Shown: positions 1 through 9,683 of the stretch, in pieces
Layout of the letters: every line of letters begins with the position of its first letter
Numbering within the stretch: the stretch's first letter is position 1
NCBI GenBank assembly: GCA_030765065.1
Contig: CM060976.1
Location: 58,884,539-58,948,538 of the forward strand
From: Deroplatys truncata
Taxonomy: Eukaryota; Arthropoda; Insecta; Mantodea; Mantidae
Length of the DNA: 64,000 bases
Reading direction: 5' to 3'
Program-made: the position numbers and the translations under genes
The notes under the pieces: generated by a model
What the model was told of the DNA's origin: nothing
Databases searched by the model: none
The model's input: the letters and a program-made list of their open reading frames with translations, nothing else

Positions 1-9
1 TTAAGTAAC

Positions 10-162
10 ATGAGTGTTAGTAAGGCAGTAAAAGAAACAGCTAAGGCAACGGGATGTTCAGAAACAGTCGTGTATAGGATAAAAAAAGAAATGAATGAAA
101 GGACCTCTAAGGACCCAACAGAAAGAAAGCAAAAGAGGATGGGGGAAACAAAAGCACATTAG
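10..162 (+). pseudogene. Possible transposase N-terminal helix-turn-helix fragment
   Basis: An open stretch of 50 codons starts at the ATG at 10 and ends at TAG 160-162. The residues SVSKAVKETAKATGCSETVV, followed by a basic YRIKKE segment, read like the second and recognition helices of a small helix-turn-helix. Insect DDE transposases of the IS630/Tc1 and pogo groups often start this way, with a lysine-rich linker following. The linker here is present (KRMG near the end), but the frame then stops and no catalytic domain follows. The fragment lies at the window edge, so upstream coding could exist outside. The family assignment is inference from one short motif; a chance open frame cannot be excluded. 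Confidence 0.35.
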
Positions 163-1346
163 GTTAACGCAATAGGATACAATAGCGCAAAACGGAGTGT
201 ATCGGTAATTCTTTGCTTTTTGAAAACATTCCACCCACGCGGATTGCAATTTTGTCGAGCGTAAACAGCAATGATATCCTACCAAATTGTAGATTTTATA
301 ATTTTGTCTCTCCATATTTCTTTGATAATGTATAGCTTTTTTCCTGTAAAATCGTATTTCGAAGTACTAAAAATACAAAGAGGAGATATAAAGTGCAGGT
401 GAAAATTAAATGTCTTACAATAGCCTTAAATAGCAGTGTGGATATTTCACTATTTGGTGATTTATCATATACCAGATGACATTAAATTGGTAGACCGATT
501 GCAGCTGGGCGTCAGTGGCAACAGTTTGTCCCATTGATCCTGTAGTGTCTTTTAAGCGTGAGACGCCATATGGATCACGCTCTTTTTCATATCCTCTTTA
601 ATGACATAATAACTTTAATAATAATGACATAACTGCCTAACCTAAAAAGGACGCTATAAGTTACAATTATTTATTCTCCCTGTGTTTAATATTATGCTTA
701 GAGGCATTCAATAAATAGAAATTAGGCATGTAAGTTGTAATTCTTCTTCTAACTCTACGATTTAGGCACCTTCTCCACCATCAAAATAAATCAGTCATTT
801 TATTGCTGTAAGCCCACACTTCCTCTTGCAAGCCGTATGTCGTTAGTGCTTGTTTTGTAGATCCATAAGCTTGCCTGGGCAGAAAAACGTTCTGTGAACA
901 TTTATTGAGCCTCATGAAGTCCCCGTTGGCGTATTTCCCATACTACAACAAGGATATCGACTGGATGTAAAGCCATTTGTCAACCAAACATAAAGCTCAT
1001 ATGTTGTCCGTGCCAGAGTATGGAGCTCTCGTTGAGTGAAATTTGAAATCTCTGCTGCTGCGGATCCTTCCAGCAGCACTAATTCATGTATACCGTTGCT
1101 ATCCAAATTCTTCTTCCCCTTCGTGTCCATATACTGGTATCAATCAGTTTTGCTCAGGGCTTGCTTATACAATATACAAATTTAATGACAAGTGGATGCC
1201 TTAATGAGTTTATGTCTGGTATGTATCCAGTGTCAAAATGTGTAAGTGAACAAGCGAACTGACTACTTTATCATCTAACTCATGGCGTTGAGTGAACATC
1301 AGATTTTCATTTACAGATAAAGGTGTGCGAACCTGCTTTTTTCCAA
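163..1346. other. Unannotated AT-rich spacer
   Basis: I see no long coding frame, RNA gene, inverted repeat or copy of the repeat families found elsewhere in this stretch. Confidence 0.5.
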
Positions 1347-1915
1347 TTTTTACTTTACTTTACCTAAAGCAACTAGAGAAAGTATTGAATTCCACCCAAA
1401 AATTCGGTACCGAGATTTCACCGGAAATGCACGTTTCGAGACTCACTAAATATAAAAACAGCATAACTCAAAAATGAAAAGTCGATTAAATAAGACAGTT
1501 GGTATTTAAGTTCAGAATCTTCCAAGGGTGAGACACGAAGATCTTCAAAGAAATGTTACCTCCCTTTATATGGAAAAGTTTTGGAACGTTTGGATTTTTC
1601 CAAAATGGCACAAACGATTTTTTATTAAAATAAAATATATTTAAGAATTTTCATGACAATGGAATATATATCTTGAATAGCCTGCTAACTCTCTTCATTC
1701 TGATTGACTTTTCCATAATTAATAAGCGTAAGACAGAGACATTTACTACACAAAAAATGTGAATCGGTAACACACAATTATATCATATACATTTTTTGTG
1801 AAGCCAACCCTTGATATTTTTTTTTGAATTTTCAAGTACTTAATACCTTTCTCTACCGGAAGGTCGTCATTTTTTTCCCATGTGGTCATACAAACAAGAG
1901 GAGAAGAACTGAGAG
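1347..1915 (+). repeat. Family R copy 1, diverged
   Basis: The copy begins at a T-run plus ACTTTACTTTACC and continues with the diagnostic blocks in order: TTCCACCCAAAAATTC, ACCGAGATTTCACCGGAAAT, AACAGCATAACTCAAAAA, the AAAACACACAATT block and the CTTAATACC block. The GT-rich microsatellite block has been deleted. The 3' third fades after about 1,900, with no clear GTAGAGAAAGT end. It is one of the more decayed copies. Confidence 0.8.
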
Positions 1916-2209
1916 GTCCTTATTATAATGTGGCCGCATATTAATTTCAAATTAGTTCACGTTCTCGACATACGGACCGTCACCAGTATCTCATACTAAC
2001 ATTATACACAATAACTTTGGTGAAAAAGGATCATTATTCAGGGAATTCATGTTGTCAGCATTGCCAAATTATAAAAACAAACATTTTGTTTTTTACCTTA
2101 CTAACGACATTGTTTCATTTATTGCATTTTAAATCAATGCAGCAGATTTAGATTAAGAAATGCGTAATTGAATGCTACACTCTAATCGTAAAATTTGTGT
2201 GTGCGCTTC

Positions 2210-3060
2210 TTTTTTAATTTCTCTACTACGTATAGTAAGTAGGGGAAGTACTGCATTCCACCCAAAAATTCTATATCCAGATTTCACCGGAAAAACATGT
2301 TTTGAGGCCTCCTGAATACAAAAAAGTATTTTTGGAAACATGTCCGTGTGTGTGTCTATCTGTGAACAGTATAACTCAGAAACGAAGATTTGGATAAACA
2401 CCAAAATTGGTATTTGGGTTCAGTATATTCCAGAAATGCGACAAGAAGGTTTTCAAGAAAATCCCCTCACCCCAGATTACCCTTTACATGGAACATTTTT
2501 CGAAAATTTTAATTTTCTTAAAAATGGTTTAAACGAGTTTGATTAAAATATATATTTAAGATACTTTCATGACAAATAAAATGTATATCTTGAATTTTCT
2601 GGGAATGCCTCTAAAAGTATTCTTCATTGTGAAGGACTTTTGCATAACTGGTAAACCATAAGAGATAGACAAAATTTTAATACACAAAAAATGTAGATCG
2701 CGTTAAAGTACACAATTTATGTCATATACATTTTTTTGTTGAGTGAACCATTTTCGAGATATTGCTTGCTATTCCCTTAAATTTTCCAATACTTATACCT
2801 TTTCTCAAATGGGAATTCATTATTCTTTTTTTTTTTTGTCCAGGTAATGCAAAGAGAATGGAATACTCCATATAGTAACCAGCTCTTGAAATATTTAACT
2901 ATCGCTTAAGCCTACCAATTCCCCTTGCATCTACAAGAAAATTAGCAATAAGATTAACATCTCGATATCTCGATTAACATGAAGCATATGGAGAATAAGC
3001 GTTTGTAAAAACAGTTTGTACAAGAGTAGAGAAAGTCATGTGAGTGTAATACATCAGATT
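2210..3060 (+). repeat. Family R copy 2, full length (subfamily 2 tail)
   Basis: An essentially complete copy. The head is TTTCTCTACTACGTATAGTA, then AGTAGGGGAAGTACTGCATTCC. An internal GTGTGTGTCT block precedes the AACAGTATAACTC block. The tail reads GTACAAGAGTAGAGAAAGTC and then the hairpin ATGTG..ACAT before CAGATTCTTTTT. The 3' third (CCAATACTTATACC..CTCAAATGGGAATTC..GGAGAATAAGCG) defines subfamily 2, shared with the copies at 41,004, 47,990, 49,199 and 55,931. No coding capacity is seen. Confidence 0.9.
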
Positions 3061-3967
3061 CTTTTTTATCTTTGCAAGCCACGGTTTAAACCTCTTATAA
3101 GCATGCATAACTGTGCATACAAGACACGTTTGTACTTTTGCCGGTATTTTCCAGCATTATTTAACAAATTTGCCTTCTGATACGCTGCAAGGATTTTGCA
3201 ATTTTAAGCGCTATTTTAACTTACGCGGACACATAAGTCCCTTTCCGTCGTTTCTGGGGCTTGTCAGGTTAAGAAAGCATGTTTCAGTTTATCTATCTCT
3301 GGCTCTTAGTGTTCCAAGTCTTTTGTGGACGCTGTATTAGGAGATGTAGTAACCTCACATTTGTAATGCGCACATAACATAAATACGAAAGAGACGTTCA
3401 CTATCAGAGTGTTAAAGCGTATACACATTAAATTTGTCATCTGGTATAATAGTATAAGTCTGCTTGTATAGGATATTTGTGCAACAAAGCCTATTACTCT
3501 GTTCAAGAATTATTTATAAATGAGCAACATGCTGAACGGTTTAAAACTTCCCTGTAACAATGTATCTCAAGCACAGAACTAGATTTGCAACTATTTCGTC
3601 CATATCTCTAAATAAGTGAGTATTTAATGAGATCATGTATTTCCAACACTGCACTATTGTATTGTGTTGTGTAAATATCTTATTCTTCTGATGAAATCTG
3701 TATTTGTATGTATGCATGCAGTTACGTAACATATTCCTGACTTGCTACATGAATACACACACAAAACTATTTACAATACAGAAAATTATGATTATTCACA
3801 TTATTATTATTGATTCTATCCTGAAAGTGTTATCCCAATTCCACATTTACCGATTAATATTATTTGAAAAAATAGGAAACCATTAGTGCAACAACTGAAT
3901 GAAGAACAGTTTTGGAAGAGACATTATTTTTTTTCGGGTGATGACAACGAAACAGGAAGAGGCTTTC

Positions 3968-4013
<46 letters not shown>

Positions 4014-4369
4014 GACATAATATTGTAATTTCCAATAAAGGCAATAGCTAAGCAGGGGGCAACGTCATGATTTCAGATTTTACGTATACATACACCCAAA
4101 ATATTTCTATATTTCACCCCAAAATATTTCAATTATGGTTTAATCGTCCTGGAGTTCCACCAGCTTTAATTCCAACTCTTAGAATAGTTCATGAATGAAT
4201 TACATCTTCTGATGTATTAATATTTGTGTGAAATGAGCCGCCCTCTCAGTTCCCTTCCTCGTGATACAAATAGCAGGAATTTCAAAGCCATCGCATACCG
4301 TCACGCTCCTTAAAAGTTTGACTAACACTGTACCTATTGTATCCTACAATAAAACGTGCAAATGCAAGT
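3061..4369. other. AT-rich spacer with one ATT microsatellite
   Basis: Apart from the TTA repeat at 3,969-4,013, I recognise no gene or mobile element here. Open frames are short and lack recognisable motifs. Confidence 0.5.
3969..4013. repeat. (TTA)n microsatellite
   Basis: An uninterrupted trinucleotide run of about 15 units. ATT runs elsewhere in the window end SINE copies, but no tRNA-like head is visible next to this one. Confidence 0.95.
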
Positions 4370-4483
4370 TGAAAGTTTATATCGATTAACAAGGAGGTTA
4401 TTTAATAATCTTTTGCAAGATTATAGTATTACAGTTTATAGTATAGTGAGTAGAGAAAGTCAAGTGAATAAAACACATTATAT
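4370..4483 (+). repeat. Family R tail fragment
   Basis: The stretch holds TTTATATCGATTAAC followed by the diagnostic GTAGAGAAAGTC-AAGTGAATAAAACACAT end. It is a 5'-truncated R copy whose 3' end abuts the head of the next R copy across a T-run. Confidence 0.65.
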
Positions 4484-5780
4484 TTTTACTTTGTCTACCG
4501 CGTACACTCGCTTCCATTTATGCCATCACCGTAGCTTTGGGGGGCATTCTACTGGACTTCACAGGTGGAGAGTATCTATTAGCAAGGAGGTGATGTGTGC
4601 ATCTGTTTCCATTTTTGCGCATGGAGTTGTCCTGTTTTACGTGCACAATTCTAGGTTATTCACGTAGGAATATATAACTTTGAGCAATAGTTTCTCTCTT
4701 CACTACTTATAATAACCATGTTTAAATATATAACCAAATATACCCTGTTTTGCAAACATCTTCACGAAAAACAAATTTTTAATAGCAACGTAAAGTAAAA
4801 CTGAAATACATTATACTTTTTACTCTCAGAGAGAACACATTTACTCGACATTATTGGAACCATCTTTCCAATCCAAATATACAACTAAATAATACACTGT
4901 TTCGCAAAATTTCTCAATGGAAAAAGTATTTTAACCACAATATAATGTAAACTGAAGTAAATTATTCTTTTTACTCTCAAAGAAGACTTACTTATTAGAC
5001 ATCATTTTAATAATCCGCCCAATCTCCATTCTTGTCAAACGTCTGCTTTAACCGCCTAGACACTGAATTACTCGTTGTTCTCTTGGAACACGGTAATAAA
5101 TTGTAGGAACGTTTATGTTTAGAGCCAGAATTCTTCCAGCACGTAAGTGATTCACTGTCTAGGTAGGTGTTGGACAAGAACGGAGATTGGACAGATTCTT
5201 AGAATAATGTCTAGAAAATGTGTCTTCTTTGAGAGCAAAAGGTGTAATGTATTTCAGCTTTACATTTTATTGCCATTAACAACATTTTTTCGTGGAGATA
5301 TTGTACAAAACCGATTTTATTTGGTTATATGTTCAAACATGCTTATTATAAATGAAGGCGATTAAAGCTATTGATCAAAGCTATTTATCCATATGTGAAT
5401 AATCTAGAATTCTAAACTAAAATAGAATGCCACTGCATGCGCCAAAAGGTAAACAGATACACACAGCATCTCCTTGCTATTGACACAAACTCCACCTATG
5501 AAGGCCAATAGCATAACCCCTAAAGCTGCGATGACAGCATAAATGAAAGCGAGTGTACAGTAGGTAGAGAAGGCTTGCACTCCACCCACAAGTTCTATAT
5601 GAAAATCTCACTGGAAATACATGTATTGAAGCCACCTGAATAAAAAAAAGCCTTTATAGAAAAAGCTCCACTTGTCTGCATGTGTGTGTCTGAGAACAGC
5701 ATAATCCAAAAACGAAACGTCTGATAAATCCAAAAATTGATATTTAGGTTCAGCCTCTTTGTAAGACACTTAAATATTAC
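4484..5780 (+). repeat. Family R head, split by a foldback element
   Basis: The R head reads TTTTTACTTTGTCTACC at 4,484-4,500. It resumes at 5,558 as GTAGGTAGAGAAGG, then CTCCACCCACAAGTTC, the CACTGGAAATACATG block, the TGTGTGTCTGAGAACAGCAT block and the GATATTTAGGTTCAGC block, and is truncated near 5,780. The two halves of the head palindrome are separated by the 1,051-bp foldback at 4,505-5,555. A family copy such as 35,952 shows the undisrupted head. Confidence 0.75.
4505..5555. mobile_element. Foldback element (giant inverted repeat, TA flanks)
   Basis: Left end CACTCGCTTCCATTTATGCC and the reverse complement of the right end CACTCGCTTTCATTTATGCT match, and the match continues for some 170 bp. 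Further inside, left-arm CCAATCTCCATTCTTGTC at about 5,020 pairs with right-arm GACAAGAACGGAGATTGG at about 5,175, so nearly the whole element is one imperfect palindrome centred near 5,090. TA dinucleotides flank both ends (4,503-4,504 and 5,556-5,557), as expected for Tc1/mariner-type target duplication. The left arm holds two tandem copies of a unit of about 175 bp (starting near 4,735 and 4,880); the right arm holds one. No transposase is present, so it would be non-autonomous. Confidence 0.8.
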
Positions 5781-5784
5781 ACAC

Positions 5785-5925
5785 CCTTTTCTAAAAATTC
5801 TTTTCTTTTTGTTCAGGGGGCCTCAAAACGTGTATTACTGGTGAAATCTCGACTCCGAATTTTTTGTTGGAATGGAATAGCTGCTCTACTTACTGTAAGT
5901 ACGCAGTAGAAAACTAAAAATCTGT
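5785..5925 (-). repeat. Family R head fragment, inverted
   Basis: Minus-strand head only: the blocks GGGGGCCTCAAAACGTG, GGTGAAATCTCGACTCCGAA and CTCTACTTACTGTAAGTACG run up to AGAAAACTAAAAA. It lies head-to-head with the plus-strand copy on its left and abuts the tail of the minus-strand copy on its right. Confidence 0.8.
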
Positions 5926-6763
5926 GTGATACCTTCACTTGACTTTCTCTACCCCTCTATCGTTTATTAGTAGGTATACAAACTGTTCTTGCTAAAGTAC
6001 AATCTTCTATCTACTTCAATTTAATCCACATAAACCTTTGCAGAGATAGCTTAAGTTATACATTTCTTATAGGTACAAAGGGAACAGCGATAGTCAAATG
6101 TTTAAGAACTGGACGCTATACGCTGGCCTTAGAATTCCATACTGTTTCCATGCAATCGCGAGAAAACAGCTGAATGTTGATAGGATTTGAAAAGAATGAC
6201 CAAGTAACAAACAGTTCCACTATTACCAACGGATATGAGAGAAATGGCTTATGCTACAAAAAAGTTTTTGGAAATAAATAGTGTGTTTTAAACAGACTTA
6301 CATTTTTCGTGAAGTACGTTTTCACCCATCGTTTATCGTTTACCAGTTATACAAAATTATACAAAATTTCATCCGAATGAAGAGAACTTCAGAGGCTATT
6401 CCCAGAAAATTCAATATATACATTCTGTTTTTCATGTAAATACCTTTAATAAACAGTATTTTAATCAAAATCGCTAGAGCCATTTGTAGAAACCACAACA
6501 TTTCGAAAAATGTTTCACATAAGCATAGTTTAGAGTGGAGGGTTTTCTTAAAAATCTTTATGTTGCATCTTTGAAAAGTACTGAATTTAAATACCAAGTT
6601 TTGTATTTATCCGACTTTCCTTTTCTGAGTTACGATATTCATACACGCCACACATGAATCGTTTTCTAAAGGTTCTGTTTTTAGGTTAATAGGTGAAATC
6701 TCGACCAAGAACTTTTTGGTGGAATACGCACTTCTCCTGTAACAGAGACAGAGAAAGTAAAAA
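5926..6763 (-). repeat. Family R copy, full length (subfamily 1 tail), minus strand
   Basis: Read on the plus strand it opens with the tail (TCTGTGTGATACCTTCACTT, then GACTTTCTCTACCCCTCTAT) and closes with the head (CAGAGACAGAGAAAGTAAAA). The stretch CGTTTATTAGTAGGTATACA with the AGCGATAGTCAAATGTTTAA block is diagnostic of subfamily 1. The (CA)n block is reduced to a few units. Confidence 0.9.
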
Positions 6764-6879
6764 AGGCATTAAGCCCACAATGTGAAGAATTTCAAATTAT
6801 ATGCACATCGTATCCATAAAAGATGAACATCATAGAGTGTGTACGTCATACATATCGTAACTCCACTAAGACTGTTACC

Positions 6880-7190
6880 GTGAACAAGCAGCAAAGTTCG
6901 CTCGGTAACGGTAAGCTATTCTGATGGAATCATCGAATCCCAACAGGATAATCCTCCTGTCCACACAAATCGTCTGGTTTCCGATTGCTTCTCCGAGAGG
7001 CAGGATATCAGTGTGATAGATGGCCCCCTCGCGTGCTTGATTTGAACCCAATCGAAAATGTGTGGGCAGAGGTGCGAGGGAAAAAAACGGGGCTTGGAAT
7101 TGCTGCCTGCTGATCAGTGGGGGAGGAGAAAAATGCGTTCCACGCCTTGATGAAGTATTCACGCTCCAATCTTAAAACAAGGCTTTAATT
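6880..7190 (+). pseudogene. Tc1/IS630-type transposase relic, catalytic C-terminal piece
   Basis: The frame from 6,935 reads ESQQDNPPVHTNRLVSDCF, then SERQDISVID. After a frameshift near 7,015 it reads WPPRVLDLNPIENVWAEV. This is the second half of a DDE domain: the aspartate of QQDN (codon 6,947-6,949) is the second catalytic residue, and the glutamate of PIEN (7,054-7,056) is the third. The spacing is 35-36 codons across the frameshift, matching DD34E-type enzymes. The first aspartate region, DNA-binding domain and terminal repeats are not visible. Downstream residues continue in frame to a stop (AAC then TGA). A dead fragment; the subfamily cannot be named. Confidence 0.75.
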
Positions 7191-7239
7191 CTACCTGTAA
7201 TGCAAATAATGTTGCCAGTAATAGAAGCTGAAAGTTGAC

Positions 7240-7317
7240 ATAATGTATGCTGGTGAAATTTTAATTTATGTTTGCGCTAACAGAACCCGCAGCTCTGCTC
7301 GCGTTATTGCCGAGATA

Positions 7318-7363
<46 letters not shown>

Positions 7364-7600
7364 CCCCTTTCCTACTGCTTCTCCCTCAACCTCGTGGTAT
7401 GTACCTTCCCATTCATCTTAGTCCTACTTTTCGAGACTGTGCGTCTACTCTCCTGCATCCCTCCCTCTTTCTCCCCCTCTCTGAGCTTTGCCTTTCCCAC
7501 TCTCTCTCTCACTCTCTCTCTTTTCTATTCCTTTCAGCTCTTCACTGTTCCCTTCGACGCAACATAGATGTGATGTTTAGAAACTGACAATAAAAGTGTT
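7240..7600 (+). repeat. Pyrimidine-rich dispersed repeat, copy 1
   Basis: The start shares AACCCGCAGCTCTGCTCGCG with 26,190-26,230 (AACTCGCAGCTCTCCTTGCG). Both are followed by a pyrimidine-rich stretch and then by an ATGTGATGTTT block. The copy contains a (CT)n run. No coding domain is recognised and the element class is unknown. Confidence 0.5.
7319..7356. repeat. (CT)n microsatellite
   Basis: A dinucleotide CT run of about 18 units, followed by a long C/T-rich tract to about 7,540. Open frames across it translate to serine/leucine repeats and are not genes. Confidence 0.95.
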
Positions 7601-7641
7601 ATTTGCAGGGTGATAAAGGAATCTAACTCAAGTAATAGTAT

Positions 7642-8257
7642 TGTGACGCAGCGGCTATAGACCAAGATTATCGAGAGGTCGGTGCAGGGTGGTCGGAGAA
7701 AAAAACGATGAGTAAGCACCGGTCTCGCTATCGGCAGATGACTAGAAGCTTCTGGGAGCTTCTTCTCGCCACTCCCCTCCAGAAAGCGTGTGAAAATCGT
7801 TCTAGAACGTTCGAGAACCTTGTTGAAAGTTTCCACTGACTGTATAAGCGAGCGTTCTCGCGATGCTTGCTACTAGACTAAAATTTATCATATCGCACGG
7901 GTAAATCCGTAACTAAAGGATAGGTACCGTGACGAGCTACCTTGCTGTTGCTCCTGACTCCTGACAGCATTCAGAGTTGTTGAATCAGTGGCAATAGTAG
8001 AGCGAGTCACGTCGGTCAGCCAATGACGAGTAGTTGGCCGGTGAGTTTCCAGTGCGACATCTAGAACGATTCTCCGACTGAAGTGAACCGCCCGGCGTGA
8101 AGAGGCTGCGTCACGAAGGCAGTGTAATGACGGAGAATTTACCTAGTTCACCTTAGTGAAGTGAACTCCCAGTAAAGTAGAACTAGATAAGTACTTAAAA
8201 CAAAGCAGTGGCAATGGGAACAGAGTAAAGTGACAGTTGTAAAACTGAACAAAGTCA
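7642..8257 (+). mobile_element. Solo LTR of a retrotransposon, copy 1
   Basis: The left end TGTGACGCAGCGGCTAT is shared with 57,273. Homology runs through GCTATCGGCAGAT, TATAAGCGAGCGTTCTCGCG, AGTGAACCG.CCGGC, GCGTCACGAAGG and TTCACCTTAGTGAAGTGAAC to an AACAAAGTCA end. TG..CA ends, a TATA-like box at 7,843-7,848 and lack of flanking gag/pol argue for a solo LTR of about 0.6 kb. I could not find a clean target-site duplication, and the right boundary is uncertain by about 40 bp, because the diverged relative at 27 kb appears to extend further. Confidence 0.7.
7744..7848 (+). promoter_or_regulatory. Heat-shock-element-like array and TATA box in LTR
   Basis: Alternating nGAAn/nTTCn pentamers form two clusters. 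At 7,744-7,763 there are AGAAG, CTTCT, GGGAG (one mismatch) and CTTCT. At 7,799-7,818 there are GTTCT, AGAAC, GTTCG and AGAAC, all perfect; three further pentamers to 7,833 include one perfect (TGAAA) and two single-mismatch units. TATAAG follows at 7,843-7,848. This is the textbook arrangement of binding sites for trimeric heat shock factor upstream of a TATA box. Binding and inducibility are inference. Confidence 0.65.
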
Positions 8258-8354
8258 GAGAATATTGCGATATTAGGATTTTGAGAACGAGAAAAAAGTT
8301 TGAAAAGATGGGACACCGCAATTTCCCAGTTTTTGTAATACACCTACTATGCTA

Positions 8355-8794
8355 CAGGGTGAGCTAAAAAACTACGAACGCCTGCACGGTGTTTTTCCTG
8401 TCTGCGTTCCCGACGCTCGTTACCGTCTGACGCTATCATAGATAGACGCGGATGAAAAGATACAACTTTTTTTAAAACTATATTTAAAGGCTTTACTTAC
8501 CAACTTTATGACAGGAAACGCTGAAACTGGCCACAGTCGTTGTCCATACATATTTGGCACCTCATGGATAGCGATGGATAGTTTCCGAAAGAGGTGCCAA
8601 AAATTTATGGACAACGACGGTGGCCAGTTTCAGCGTTTCCTGTCAAAGTTAGTAAGTAAAGCCTTTAAATATAGTTTTAAAATGTATGGTTTCATCGGCG
8701 TCTTTCTATAATAGCGGCAGAAGACAACAAGCGCCGAGGACGCGGACAGGAGAAAACACCGCGCTGGTGGTTCGTAGTTTTTTGGCCTACCCTG
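8355..8794. mobile_element. Palindromic MITE with TA target duplication
   Basis: A 440-bp element. The left end CAGGGTGAGCTAAAAAACTA and the reverse complement of the right end CAGGGTAGGCCAAAAAACTA match, and the two arms continue to match through AAACTATATTTAAAGGCTTT and GAAACGCTGAAACTGGCCAC to a centre near 8,575. It is therefore two arms of about 215 bp back to back. TA flanks both ends (8,353-8,354 and 8,795-8,796). There is no transposase. The termini suggest mobilisation by a Tc1/mariner-class enzyme. Confidence 0.85.
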
Positions 8795-8796
8795 TA

Positions 8797-9313
8797 GTAT
8801 TGCACGCTATTTTTGCACGATAATTATATGGAAAATTGGATCCTAGTAATTGATATTTTAATTAGAACATTTTAATAAAAACTTGACGCGTTCCTCTCCA
8901 TTCGGCCGTGGTTAAATCTTAACCGCTAATGCTTGTCATTGTGATGACATCTTTGTAAACAAATACGGTTATCCGTGTTGCCATATTTCGAGTTTATGAA
9001 GCTTATAATATAAACAACTTGATTTGGAATTTACTTCTCCATTTATACGGAAAAAGCTATTGGTAACGTGTGTAATGATGCAGAAATCAAAGAGGCTTTG
9101 ATGACTGGATTATCGGAATTATTACTGAAGAAATCTAAACCGAGATATGAATTGGTATATGCTGGATTCTGTAAGTGGATGAAGAAAATGCTTTGCATAT
9201 TAACGAGAAGAATTCCGGGAGTATTTGTTCTAAGAAGCAGTGAATTAATTCTCCAGGAAGCTTGTGGTCTGAATATTATGATGATTTTACTTACGGCACT
9301 AGTGTTACTTTCA
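8797..9313. other. Unannotated spacer
   Basis: No recognised repeat or gene. Two opposite open frames of about 100 codons at 9,043-9,393 share the same DNA; both run into the R copy that starts at 9,314, and neither shows a known motif. Confidence 0.4.
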
Positions 9314-9446
9314 TTTTTTACTTTCTTACTACATATAGTAGGTAGGGGAAGTATTGTATTCCATACAAAAATTTGATACCGAGATTTCACCAAAAACTCA
9401 TGTTTTGAACCCTCCTAAATATAAAACTCTTTTAGAAAAAGATAAC

Positions 9447-9448
<2 letters not shown>

Positions 9449-9482
<34 letters not shown>
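9449..9482. repeat. (GT)n microsatellite inside family R
   Basis: About 17 GT units occupy the position where other R copies have a few GTGTCT units, so this is an expansion of a built-in seed. Confidence 0.95.
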
Positions 9483-9485
<3 letters not shown>

Positions 9486-9683
9486 CAGTATAAAAAACGA
9501 AAAGTCGGATAAACACCAACTTGGTATTTAAGCTTCGTGTCCTCCAAAGATGCAGATGCGACATGAAGATTTTGGAGAAAGTTCCCTCGCCCCAAATTAC
9601 CCTTTTCATGGAGGACCTTTTTAAATCTGTGATTTTCTAAAAAATGGCTCTAACAATTTTCATCAAATACTATTGTTATATAT

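Noticed and set aside
6875-7162. A 95-codon minus-strand gene
   Set aside because: It lies opposite the transposase relic and has no motif of its own.
7243-7587. Two overlapping 100-codon proteins
   Set aside because: They arise from CT-rich DNA that stays open in several frames and yields serine/leucine repeats.
9043-9393. A pair of about 100-codon genes on opposite strands
   Set aside because: They overlap each other almost fully, extend into an R copy and contain no known motif. A decayed coding remnant cannot be excluded, but I cannot support it.
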